Assembly (NCBI RefSeq): GCF_000090795.2
Contig: NW_003546333.1
Location: 194,130 to 258,129, forward strand
Source of the DNA: Amphimedon queenslandica
Lineage: Eukaryota > Porifera > Demospongiae > Haplosclerida > Niphatidae
DNA length: 64,000 bases
Direction of reading: 5' to 3'
Below are positions 33,000 through 44,081 of the stretch, piece by piece (the first letter of the stretch is position 1; every line of letters starts with the position of its first letter). Both the position numbers and the translations under genes were made by a program. The notes below the pieces were generated by a model that saw only the letters and a list, made by a program, of their open reading frames with translations, did no database searches and was not told where the DNA came from.

Positions 33000-34785
33000 T
33001 GGTACCCTGAGATAGTAATACATTATTTATAACAATAAAAAAATAATAACAATAGACATAATAAAATGGTAAAAAAAAGAAAGGAAAACAGATCGTGATG
33101 CGAGGATTGAGGGTGCAGGATTAAGAGAGTGACACTTAGAACATGGACAAATGAAGTGAAAGGTGCATGAATTGTGAGAATCAAAATTAGAAAAAATGTG
33201 ACCAAAATAAATTTTTTAACTTTACTTTAATTGTAGCGAGAGATAGAGAGAGTTCAATAGAAAGAAGTGAGTTCCATAACCTGCCTACTCGGAAAAAATT
33301 AAAGTGACCTGCCGAGCTAGTAGATGATGGCTTAAATATTAATTTGAAGGAGGATGTAGATCTGGTAGAGCTGTTGGAGAAAGTTACATAATTATTGATG
33401 TTGAAACTGGGATCTGGATGGAATAGACAGCAAACAAATAAGACAATGTGCAGTAGCTCAAAATAATACATTAGAGGCAGAAGATTGAGGTGAATTAATC
33501 CCTCACGATAGCTGGAGGACAAGTCACTAAGTATATACCTGGTAGGCCGACGTTGTACAGACTCAATTAAAACAATGTCCTTTTGAAACATGGGTCTCCG
33601 AAGTTGAAAGCCATACGATGATTGTGACCTGACCAAGGAGATACATAATTGTCTTTTGACGATCATCCTGAGAGAAGGTCCTCCTAATATACTGAGTTTA
33701 GAAATAGCCTTCTGTACTATAAATCTGAGGTGAATGGACTAAGATAGGTCATAAGTAAAATACATGCTCAGATCACACAAACTTGAGACTTGACTGATAG
33801 CAGAGGAATCCAAGTGGTATACTGATAACACAGATTGAGACTGATCTTTCTGATGAAAAAACATATAAAATGACTTTTTTGAATTGAAAGCAAGATTGGA
33901 GTCCTGACTCCACAAAAAACATCATTGAGATTAGATTGTAGAAGGGAACTATCAAAAAGTGTTGAGACTAGTTTAGATATTTTGGTATCATCAGCGAACA
34001 AAAGGGCTTGAGAATGGGAAACACTGACAGATATATCATTGACGTAAATTGCAAATAGAAGTGGCCCTAGTAAGCTGTCTTGAGGTACCCCTGAGTTTAC
34101 AGGTAACCAATTGGAGCCATACCCATCAATGACAACACATTGAGATCTATGATACTGATAATTCTTGAACAGATGCCAAAGAGAACCAGTAATACTGCAC
34201 TGACAGAGTTTATGAGTAGGCGATTGTGTGGTACTGTATCTAAAGCCTTACTTTACATACAATGAACATCACAGCATCAAGTTGACCACCAAACTTGAAC
34301 GACTTTAGAATGTCAAAAGTGTGAATACGTAGCTGTTTCACTGTTGAGCGATTCTTCATAAAGCCAAATTGGGTGTTAGAAATTGAAGACTGAGACACAA
34401 AATCATATACCTTGTCAAAAATGATCCTTTCCAAAATTTTAAATATAGATGAGAGAATGGAGATGGGTCTGTAGTTGGTAACATGTGAACAATCACTGCT
34501 CTTAAAATTAGGTATAATGTAATGACAATGCCAGTCACTTGGAACTAGAGCCTGAGAAACACAGGTTTTGAATAGATGATGAATAGGTTCAAGAAGAGCA
34601 GTAGCTGAACTAAGGAGAACAGAGGGATAAATATTGTCACCATTTTTAGCCTTGTTAGGATTAATGGCACACAGAGCATGAAAGGTATCATCTAGGGAAA
34701 TATCTATTGAACAGAGAGATTCCTCAGGCAGATATGTAGGAGGGCACGGGACAGTTGTACAAGGACCAAAGTTAGAGTGTTTTGT
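33000..34785 (-). mobile_element. 5'-truncated non-LTR retrotransposon (LINE)
   Basis: The minus strand carries the C-terminal two-thirds of a CR1/L2- or Jockey-like ORF2. From 34770 down it reads VPSDWHCHYIIPNFKSSD, NYRPISILSSIFKILERIIF, QFGFMKNRSTVKQLRIHTFD, the catalytic MFADDTK (about 34000), and the tail IESVQRRPTRYILSDLSSSY with LNLLPLMYYFELLHI (33.4-33.6 kb). The endonuclease domain is missing, as in 5'-truncated insertions. The 3' end runs into an ATT-rich tract near 33030-33060. Stops and frame shifts show it is dead. Its 5' side abuts the truncated helicase of the DUF6589 element. Confidence 0.85.
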
Positions 34786-34799
34786 TTATGAGGCAAGAA

Positions 34800-35830
34800 A
34801 TGCTGATAAGAAAAGGGAGAGAAATATTATCAGAGGAGGTGTATAAGGAGCGACAAGTTGGTTTAATGATTGACAAAGCTCATTGTGTAGTCAAATGGTG
34901 AGTGAAATTTATTGCAGCTGCACTATTAAGATTATAATTATTTCAATTTTTCTGTAAGGGAAAAGTTTCCAAGATGCTTTTTTTAAAATTAAGGATATAG
35001 GAAGTATGACATCTCATATAAATGTCATGGCTCTAACTGCAACTGCCACAACAGCATTAAGAATTAAAGGTGGAACAGCAACTTGGTACGCAAGAACCCT
35101 TTAAAGTGATTTTGTCTCCTGACAAAGTAAACATCTTGTGCACAGTCAGAGCTTTAAAAGGGAATTTGCCTACAAATGACATCTTTCTCCATCTACTACA
35201 TGAATTGAGTGAAACATACATCAATGAGTAGGGTATTGATATATTGTAAGAATAAAACAGATTGTGCAGAGCTGTATCGTTTCTTTCACAGCAACATGGG
35301 CAGTAAATTCACTGAGCCTCCTGGTGCCCCAATTCGTGTACCTAAATGTCGATTGGTAGACATGTTTTTTTAAAGGCACACAGACTGAAGTAAAGGACTG
35401 CATAATAAATAATATTTTACCAAGCCATCATCACTTAGAATAGTAATAGCAACTGTTGCTTTTGGCATGGGAGTCAATTGCCCAGATGTGCATCTGCTCA
35501 TTCATGTTGGACCACCAAATGATATTTAAAGTTATGTCCAGGAAGTTGGCAGATCTGGGAGAAATGGAGAACGCTCATATGCCATTCTTCTACACAGTAA
35601 GAATCTAAGCAGAGAATGCTCTACATTAATGACAGAATATGTTAGTAAGAAAAACTGTAGGAGAGACAGCCTATATCAAAAATTTGACAAATACCGTCAC
35701 TGTGAGGAGAACTAGGGATGCTTATGCTGTGATAAATGCTGCAAATCATGTACATGTGGAAACTGTACTGACACATTATCAACAGAATATACATTTATGT
35801 CACTTTATTTTTAAGGAGATTACTTAATTA
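34800..35830 (+). pseudogene. RecQ-like DNA helicase of element 1, N-terminally truncated
   Basis: The readable helicase starts at motif II, here VGLMIDKAHCVVKW, with K where the family has E (DEAH). After a GTGAGT...TAAG intron come motif III (INVMALTATATTALRIK), the linker (FTEPPGAPIRVPKCRLVDMF), motif V (AFGMGVNCPDVHLLIHVG) and motif VI (SYVQEVGRSGRNGERSY), then a cysteine-rich tail (CCDKCCKSCTCGNC). Motif I is absent. Several stops and frame changes occur. The intact family would unwind DNA 3' to 5' using ATP; the altered motif II and missing motif I make this copy inactive. Confidence 0.8.
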
Positions 35831-38390
35831 TTAATTTTATTATAAATACAGATGCTCCAAATGTCCTTTCATTCATTTATTAATCTTATTACTATTTAAT
35901 CTATCATCTTTTCTAATATCTTTAAAAGAGTTGTGCTGCCTATTGTCTTCACATCCGAAGACATCCTTTGCCAATAATTTCTCAAGCACCATAGACAAAT
36001 CCTTTTTTGCACTCGAAATTGGGTGTTTATTAGAGTCTTTAGACACTAAGAGTCTCATCAAAATATTTTCAAGCTCTTGAATAATTCCCAGGCATTTAGC
36101 GGCTCAACATATACTATTGACTGTTTTGTAAGACCCTACTGCCATCTTACACAACCAGTTTAGGTGTTCCATCATTAAATCACACGATATATTCTTTCCT
36201 GGCAGACCGCTAGTATTCACACATCTTGACCAGATAAGCTGCTCAGCAAGTTTTGGAGGAAGAAAGAAATGATACTGTCCCAGTAAGTTCAATGATTCAT
36301 TAGCATAATTCTTACGTTGGGTCTTTTTAAATATAATCATTAAATATCTCCAGGTGCAAAGCATACGTAGGCCGTCCCCTGGCATCACAATAGTCACAAT
36401 AAATAAAGATCATTCTCAAAACCTTTGATGCATAAAGCTGAACCTTGTCACTATTCCGATTAACACACAGACTATCTTCCTTACCATTTTCCTCTGCATC
36501 ATTGTTATTGCTGTCATTATTGTTGGTGTCATTACCAACAGAAAAAGCCCCAAGATCAGCAGACATCATAACAATCTCCTTGCAAACACCAAACGAATCA
36601 GTACATGTTTTCTAACTTCTTCAGACTCCAACCATAATCCATCACTAAGTATGTAATGCGAAGGAGCATGGTGGATGTCTTTCATGGAGAAAAACTTCAT
36701 TGCAGTAGCAAGGATATGACTTCTCATGATTAATTTGAAGAAATCGTCACATGCTGCGAAGTCTTTGTCAGCAGCTGCAGACACATTTATTCAATCAATG
36801 AAGTTTCTCAACTGACACAGTGCCAGTTTCCACAAAACTGCTACTTGTATAGAAATACTTCCAAACAACCTACATTGTGAAATAAAATTGATTTTGTAAA
36901 TTCCATGCACAGATTTACAAACCTGCAGTACATTAAAATGTGCAATGTATATAATGTAGCATATAAATGTACACGTATGTATGTAAGTGTAATCTGTAAA
37001 ACCAACTTAATAAAGCTTCTTATCTCAAAAAAAATTTCCCTGGCATGCCAGTCCTCACAAACTGGCATCAATCCATTCAATTCTGTTTCAGGACTGATGC
37101 TGTTACACCTCATATCTTTGGCAGTTTCAATTTGCTTTCTCGTCAATTGGTCACCGCCAACTAGCAATGTATGACAGACATCTGTAGAATCCTCCCTCTG
37201 CATGACAAATTCAAATAGAGTCCTCTTTCTTATTGGAACATACTGATGCATTTCCAGTAATATATCAATCATTTCCTCTGTACAATTTTTATTTTTGTCA
37301 ATAACACCAAGCGGGATCTATAATTACAAATGAATTCAGTTTATTAATTATTATAAACTTACTACTTTAGACTTCTGTGACAATTCTGTTGAATATTGAT
37401 GACTTACGTTCCAGTTAATAGCATTATCATATGTTTTTGAGAAGTATGGCAATTCTTCATACAACACGACACACATGTACGTAAAAATTATTCATCATCG
37501 TTAAAAGATCGGCATCAGATGGCAGTAATTTATGAATTGGTAATTCTGACACTGGTAGATGGAAAGGAGGCTTATGATCATCACTTAGTCCTGAAAGGTC
37601 TACCCTATCTCTAATAGTAGAGTAATGGAAGCCGTGAAATGATCTAGTCTGCTGATCTAGCCTCACATATCTTCTTCTGATGTTTTTATCAAGATTATTT
37701 CCCACTAATTTGAAACCACTCCAAACGTTACTACCATTACCATCTAAATGGACACACATGTATTCAATGAGTAAAGAATCCAGTTTAATCATCAACTAAC
37801 CATCATTTTGTTCATTTTCCACTATGGCATTTTCAATTTGGCTGTTATCATGATCTAAAGAATCACCTAGATGTACATGTAAATAGTAAATTCATTTCTT
37901 GCATCTAAAAATGTCAGTACATATGCTATACCTGTAAAATCAGAAAAACACGGTGGAGCAATTGACTGATCTGATGCTATACAGTAGGATTCGCTATCAA
38001 TAAGATGGTCCATTTCTTCATCAGAACCACATTTGCTTTCCTCAGGGTCTTCAGCTTCACGTTCACTTTCATCAGATTCGTCACAATCATATTCACAAAC
38101 TGGTACTTGTGTGTTGACTAGGTAGTCGCTTACATTTGAGTCCTGCATATAAAACCATTGTGTACCAGCATGTAATATTAGACAGACAGTACCATTTTAG
38201 CAACTAATCCTTTAATCTAAGACAACACTTCAATATTGTAGTTGCTGCGAAGCAATGTCACAAGGTTGTGAGCGGCAGACTTACCAACACAAAATATCAA
38301 TTTACTTAATTGGTCGTAAACATAAATGTCTCTTAAAATAATAATAATAACAAAAGACTAAAATTACCTTGGTACCACAGTCCCCAGCAT

Positions 38391-38399
38391 ATAAAATCA
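38391..38399. repeat. Target-site duplication, left (ATAAAATCA)
   Basis: A perfect 9-base direct repeat with 44073-44081 brackets element 2. It marks a single precise insertion into element 1. Confidence 0.9.
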
Positions 38400-38570
38400 T
38401 AGTCTGGCCCAGCCTCTGTCTCGTGGGGGTGGCACGGATGAGTCTGGTGACACTGCTACAGAATTTGTTGCAGAAATGATTGCTAGTTATTACAGAGTTA
38501 TTAATTTTGTTTTATGAGATTGTCACGTGTAAACTTGCCTCCAAACCGCATGTAACAACGCATTTTGACT

Positions 38571-41500
38571 GGAACATGGCTTCAAAGCTCTCCTGTATTT
38601 TATATCAAAAAGATACAGCACCAGGTAATGGAGTATATCTCAAGTCAGGACAAAAATCATTAGAAACGGTGATAGAAGTTTTGATCACAGTTCCAGGTAA
38701 GAGTAAAGAAGAAGTGGAAGATCTTTTGAGTGAATCTGTGTGCTGTAAACTGTTTGCTCCACTACATTGAAGAAGCTAGCTAGGATAAGGAGAGAGATTG
38801 GTTCATTGTACAAAAGTTTAAAGGATGAGCAAGCAGATATACGTACATCATTATTGAGCAAACCATCATCACATGCTGCTGTTTCGAGAACAAGATTAGT
38901 GTTTGATACACAAGTTAAGAAGGCTCAGTCTCATCCGGTAGATCCTAGTAGTAGTCCTGCAGTTGATGTGAGTTTATATTTTAGTTACATTTACAATATA
39001 ATTATAGTTTATACCTTTTATATTAGTGAACAAGAAAGCAGGTGCACAAGGCCGAATAAATGTTGTTTCAAAATCATTGAAAAGTTTGGGACGGTCTGCA
39101 GGTAGGACCAATAGAAATTCAATTGTAAACCAGATAATGAAGGATGAGATTATGTGGAAGGTAGCTGGTGTCAAGATTGGAAAGGCATTTTATAAGGAAC
39201 TTTGTCAGACTTGTTCTAAAAAGGAGAGCTCAATGTTTAAGGACAAATGTATGTCTGCCCTAAGCAGCTTCAACTGGAAGAATATAATCATTGATTTAAA
39301 GAGGACTGCTCTCATTCTGTTGTATGTATTACAAAATAGCATAGAGCAAGGTGTGAATAGAGATGTGACAATGACCATAGCTGCAGGAGTGTTATTACAA
39401 GGGCACAGTGAAAGAGCAAATCTCCTACATGTCATTTCACTTCTTTATGCTAGTCATTAACCTAAACAGGTGCGTGTCCTTTTAAGGTGTTATAGTCATT
39501 GATTTCTTACTTTTCATTTAGTTGTATACTAGACTACAAAGAGCTGGTTTGTGTCTCTCACAGGAGTACCATTAGAATTGCAGACAAGTTGGGAGAGGAA
39601 TTTGATAGTCAAGTGAAGGAATGGTGTCACTTTTTACTCAATGCCAGGCTTCCAAAGGTTTCTTAGCACTTGTATTTTGACTTGTACTTTTAAATACATG
39701 TAGATCACTGTTGCAGCTGAGACATTGGATGAAATGGAATACCAGCATATTAAAGATCAACCTGACGCTGTAATCAATTTTTTAAATGTGTCTGCAGATA
39801 AACTGCCAGATGCGGAAATAGTTTCTGATGCTAGTAGCCCTGCAGTAACCCCTACATTCTCGCCATTAACAACCGACTCATCACAATGTTCGCCATCATC
39901 TAATGATGCAGAATCAGATGAGAATACAGTACAGACTAATAATGCCTTAACCAAGACTGTTAAAATGCCTACGTTCAAGATCGTTGGAGATAACATTGAT
40001 AAATCTATAAGACTACGTCATGAAACAAGTGACAGTCATTTACAGTCCATTTACTACTTTCATGCTTATGCAGTGCTTGATGGGGTGACATGTCTAGTTT
40101 TGAAGCTGCTCCTTCTCAATTTGATGCTGCTAGTGCTGATGTTTGCAGTGTTCTTCCCACCATGATTGATCAATCTACCATGAAAAAGAATCTTGCAGTA
40201 ATTGTATCACGTATTTTGAGAAACAACTTCAAATTCTTTAAAGATAATCTTCGACCTATCCAACGTCATATTCCGCATATTCACTCCAAGGAAATGTCTC
40301 TGAAGTCCACTGTGGTAAGCATTATGCTGCTTGCATACTGTAGCTAACGTGAGTGCATGTACAGTATGTGTGATAGTTATGCATTATAAGGTATGTGTAC
40401 ATTCATTAACTATTATTTTTGTTGACATATCATACATGTAGGTTCCATTATGTGTATTTGCCAAGAATGAGACAAAGCATGAAGATATGGCGAGTATCAT
40501 GGCTCATCTGCAACATGTCACTGTTAGGTCTCTAAACTACACATTTGAAGAGCCTTCCAATGATGACAAGGCAGAAGTTATCGAGGACATATTTCATTAG
40601 TTAGTTTTTGGTGGGGACCAGCTTACAGTTGAACGAGCCACTGGAAGTCAAATTAACTGCAACAATGAATGGAGAGGAGTAGATTGCCTAGAGGGACTTT
40701 CACCAGTCATAGAAGATTGGCATGCTTAAAGTATGCTTGTTGAAGGTACAGTACATAATTACTACATGGATTATATTAAAATACTTATTGCAGGCAATAT
40801 GGAGAGCCTTATACAGGACTTCCTCCGGATCCAATAGTGGAATGCTGTGTCATCTAGAAACTTATTCAGAGGAGGACTGTCTCAATGACAATTAAATCAG
40901 ACCCTACAGTATGCGAGGACTTTTCTTACTTGTTGTAAAGGCTCACATCATTAGTCTTGCAATGAAAGAGTTTCGTTTTACATCTATGGATTCAAACCCA
41001 ACCAGTATAATATTTGGCAAGGAGCAATTTCTTCACCAAGCACCTGACGAAAAGAAAGAAGTGTTTGAGGGAGCTGTTTCACAATTGCTTGACCATAATA
41101 TGTTAACAACACAGATATGTGAGCCATCCCCGATGAAGAAAAAGCCAAGGAAAAGGGGGAGGAAGAGCAGAACATGTGACACAGAAGATGAGGTAGACCA
41201 TGTCATGGCTTATGGAAAGGCAGTAATAACACTTGGACTACTGCACATGGAATACTGCGATGCAATCAAGGAGGGTGATGGTCTTAGAATTATTAGGTGT
41301 TGGAGATATATCCTTTTGCTATTTAAAATGACAAATAAGAGAAAATATGCCATTCAGGCTTCAACATTACCACTACAGTATCAGTTCATATTCACTGAGA
41401 GAATGAGAAATCAGCTGCTGTGGAGCAGAACAGTTTTTGTCCATGGTAAACTGGGGAAGATCATTCCAATGGATTTACACATGGAACATATAAATAGAGA

Positions 41501-41675
41501 ATTGAAAGAGGGAATGCGTCATTTGTTGTCTAATGTTGAAGAAGCATCAATAAAAAGGATTGGAAAGTGTCTTCAGAAACTAATCGATTTTAAGCAAAAT
41601 TATGACGAAAAAACTGATGTACCATCTATTCATGGCCACAACACTGTAAAAGTAAGAGCAAGTATCTTAGGTTAA
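38571..41675 (+). pseudogene. DUF6589-type protein of element 2
   Basis: The start at 38571 reads MASKLSCILYQKDTAPGNG. A cysteine pair (ESVCCKLFAPLH) follows, then basic and Ser-rich exons, the central IIIDLKRTALILLYVLQNSI and HSERANLLHVISLLYASH (39.3-39.46 kb), and KIVGDNIDKSIRLRHET (about 39.98 kb). Further on are FGGDQLTVERATGSQ and VIEDWHA (40.6-40.73 kb), then a 254-codon frame (40911-41675) with KAHIISLAMKEF, EGDGLRIIRCWRYILLLFK and GKIIPMDLHMEHINRELKE. Short introns with GT/AG ends separate several pieces. A few stops (for example after LLYASH, and TAG in FH*LVFGGDQ) suggest a recently disabled copy. A transposase role is inferred from ends and context. Confidence 0.8.
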
Positions 41676-42024
41676 TAGTGGAAGAACTCAACAAAATAGA
41701 TGTTTTTACAAAAATTGAAGGCAGGAAGCATTCTTAGTTTCCCAATTTTGAAGGAAATGTCCTGTCAAAGGAAGACAAGAAGCAGTTGGTTACTTGGTTA
41801 AAGAAACAGTTAAAAATATTAGTAAAGGAATAGTTTATTGTTATTACATTAGATCCGTCATGATTAATCTATACATACACACTTTCTATTACATAGCATT
41901 CATAGGCACACACAATCATAATATAACGCTAGTGTTATCTCCGAAATGATCGTTGACTGTAATTTAAGGTTTTGGTGTCAAAAAACTAATTATTATAATC
42001 AATAACAAAGTCACAATCTTCACA

Positions 42025-43904
42025 TTAGCAAATCAGTGCACATAAATCACAACATTGACAATCTTTAGGTTTATCAAATGGATTGTAGTCAAATTCTGAA
42101 AATAAACATTCTCTGCAGCATGTTGATTTATTCGAGTAATAATTTCTCCCCGTCTCTTGTATGTAATCCTCAATATCCGATGCTGGACCCCAGTGAATGA
42201 CATGACAGATGTCAGGACAATCAATGCCCATTCCAAAAACCATAGTAGTAAGAAGTAAACGTAGCCTCCTGTCTGTTTTTAAAGATGATTGTAATATAGC
42301 ATTCTTAACCTTGACTGTGTTAGTAGCTGTGAATATATCAACTAAACGAAACTGCGTAATATCTGTACCTTATTTCCTCGAGTAAAAGCCGCGGCGTCTA
42401 TTTCATTTTTCCATCTATAGGAGGGAGGCGACTATACGAGGCAGCCATTGTTTGGGGGCGGCAATTATTAATTATCATTAAAATCAATTATTACTTTACC
42501 TAAAGTATTCTTTTTAAACAAAATTTGTAATTATTAATAATTTAATCTTCATCATGTCAATTACTACTTTCAGTTCCAGGTCTGGAAAAAGAGCACTCTC
42601 ATGTTCTACCTCAGGTTGCTGGAGTTTAGATGTTCCCCAGTGTCTTAGCATTATGAGCTATTTCTCCTTCCAAGGGTGTTCTCATGCACGAGTTGCATCA
42701 TATTTCTTGCTTCATGGGGGTTAAATAGAAGCTCATGTTAATGAGAAAAGGGCATTTGGAAAGGGTCTAGAAGTACCATGTATCTATACATTACCTGGAA
42801 AGAAACAACTCATCGATAGGATGAAGTAACTACAGTCACCTCAGACTCAACTGTGACTAGACGGCCATTTTACTAATTAATTAATTGCTAGTTATTAACA
42901 ATAATAATAAATAACATTACATGCAGCGTCTTTTCGAAGGCGGTGGTAATTTCCTTCACTACTTTGGCCCCGGGAGGTGTCTATTTGAGGGAGGCGGCTA
43001 CTCAGGGGCGGCTTTTACTCGAGGAAATACGGTATATCCAATTGGCTCTACAAACTTGTCTTTCATCTGTGCTTTAAAATATTGTTAAAGACGACCACAA
43101 TCATTATAGGAACGGCATAGTATTATTGTTTTGGTGTTCTGAATACGACATTTGTGTAGTTCTTCTACTAAAAAATGTAGCTGCACTTCAATTTCTTCAT
43201 CTTTTTCTAATACTTCATAGATCATGTTACACTTACTGGGTGACCTTGACAGAATGACAGGTTTGTGCATCCCAAGTACTACTGCCTTATGACAGTCTTC
43301 CTAGTCGATGCTGATGCTGTTGTAGTGAGTGCCATGTAATTTAGATGAGAAGGAAAAATCCACGTAAATCCCCCAATTTACTAAACTCCTTTCTGAAGCT
43401 AGAACCACTAAAATTTAATCTAGAACCACTAAAATTTAATTTACATGAATGTAATAAATACACATTTGTAAAAACTAACCACCTTTTCACAGAATGAGCT
43501 TCATCAATCACTACTGCTATTAGTCTTTCACAAAGAGATGGACTTTGGAAGACATGGATCCATTTCTTGTAACTTAAGAGCAACTCTGGCGTAGTAATTA
43601 TGTTATACCAGATACAATTTGCTCCTTTTTTTCTTCATCCTCATTACCCAAGACACTAATTGCTCTAAAACCTTTTCTTTCTGACCAGCAACTGACCATG
43701 GAGATTGATGCTGTTGTAGTTGGTCAAAAATTACTGGCACACAAAAGTAACGGAGTGACTTGCCATATCCAGTAGGCAAGCACACAAAAATGTCATTCCC
43801 TTCCAAAGATGTCGCTGGTCCACTTTCAATGTCTCATATCCTAACAATCTAGCTCCATAGTCAATTCCTTCATCTATAAAAGTCTTCTTTGCAACACCGG
43901 CCAT
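42025..43904 (-). pseudogene. RecQ-like DNA helicase of element 2, with MITE insertion
   Basis: The start at 43904 reads MAGVAKKTFIDEGIDYGARL. Motif I is NDIFVCLPTGYGKSLRYF (43.8 kb), motif II AVVIDEAHSVKRW (43.5 kb), motif III YMALTTTAS, and motif V/VI VFGMGIDCPDICHVIHWG with DYIQETGRNYYSNKS (42.2 kb). The tail CQCCDLCALIC is cysteine-rich. In motif VI the usual QxxGRxxR arginine is lost after GRN. A TA-flanked MITE (42366-43034) interrupts the protein between EPIGY and TDITQFRLVDIF. The Walker A and DEAH boxes are intact, unlike element 1. It would act on DNA in the nucleus, probably helping this transposon. Confidence 0.85.
42366..43034. mobile_element. TA-target MITE (TACCGTATTTCCTCGAG ends) in the helicase
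   Basis: The right end, read inward, is TACCGTATTTCCTCGAGTAA and the left end is TACCTTATTTCCTCGAGTAA. Further inside, GGAGGCGGCTA and AGGGAGGCGACTA repeat. TA is duplicated at the ends, and without the insert and one TA the helicase codons continue. The ends are similar to those of the tRNA-core elements at 3577 and 4186. Confidence 0.85.
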
Positions 43905-44072
43905 TTTATTACAGCAGTCACGCTATTGTCACATGACTGAACAACTACCACGAGGATGGAGCAATCTGATTGAGACGCTCCATCCTGTGCTTTGTGCTAC
44001 AAATTCTGTAGCAGTGTCACCAGACTCTTCTGCGCTACCCTCTCCACGCGACAAAGAGGCGGGACCAGACTA

Positions 44073-44081
44073 ATAAAATCA
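44073..44081. repeat. Target-site duplication, right (ATAAAATCA)
   Basis: Partner of 38391-38399; see element 2. Confidence 0.9.

Larger units (their letters stand above)
38400..44072. mobile_element. DUF6589 + RecQ-helicase transposon, element 2
   Basis: The 5673-base element has inverted ends of about 75 bases beginning TAGTCTGGYCC and including the perfect stretch GAGTCTGGTGACACTGCTAC. It is flanked by the 9-base duplication ATAAAATCA. It carries a DUF6589-type gene on the plus strand and a RecQ-like helicase on the minus strand, converging near 41.7-42.0 kb. This is the same layout as element 1 but in the opposite orientation. The family may be Academ-like; a 9-base duplication is longer than I recall for Academ, so the class is open. 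Confidence 0.85.
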
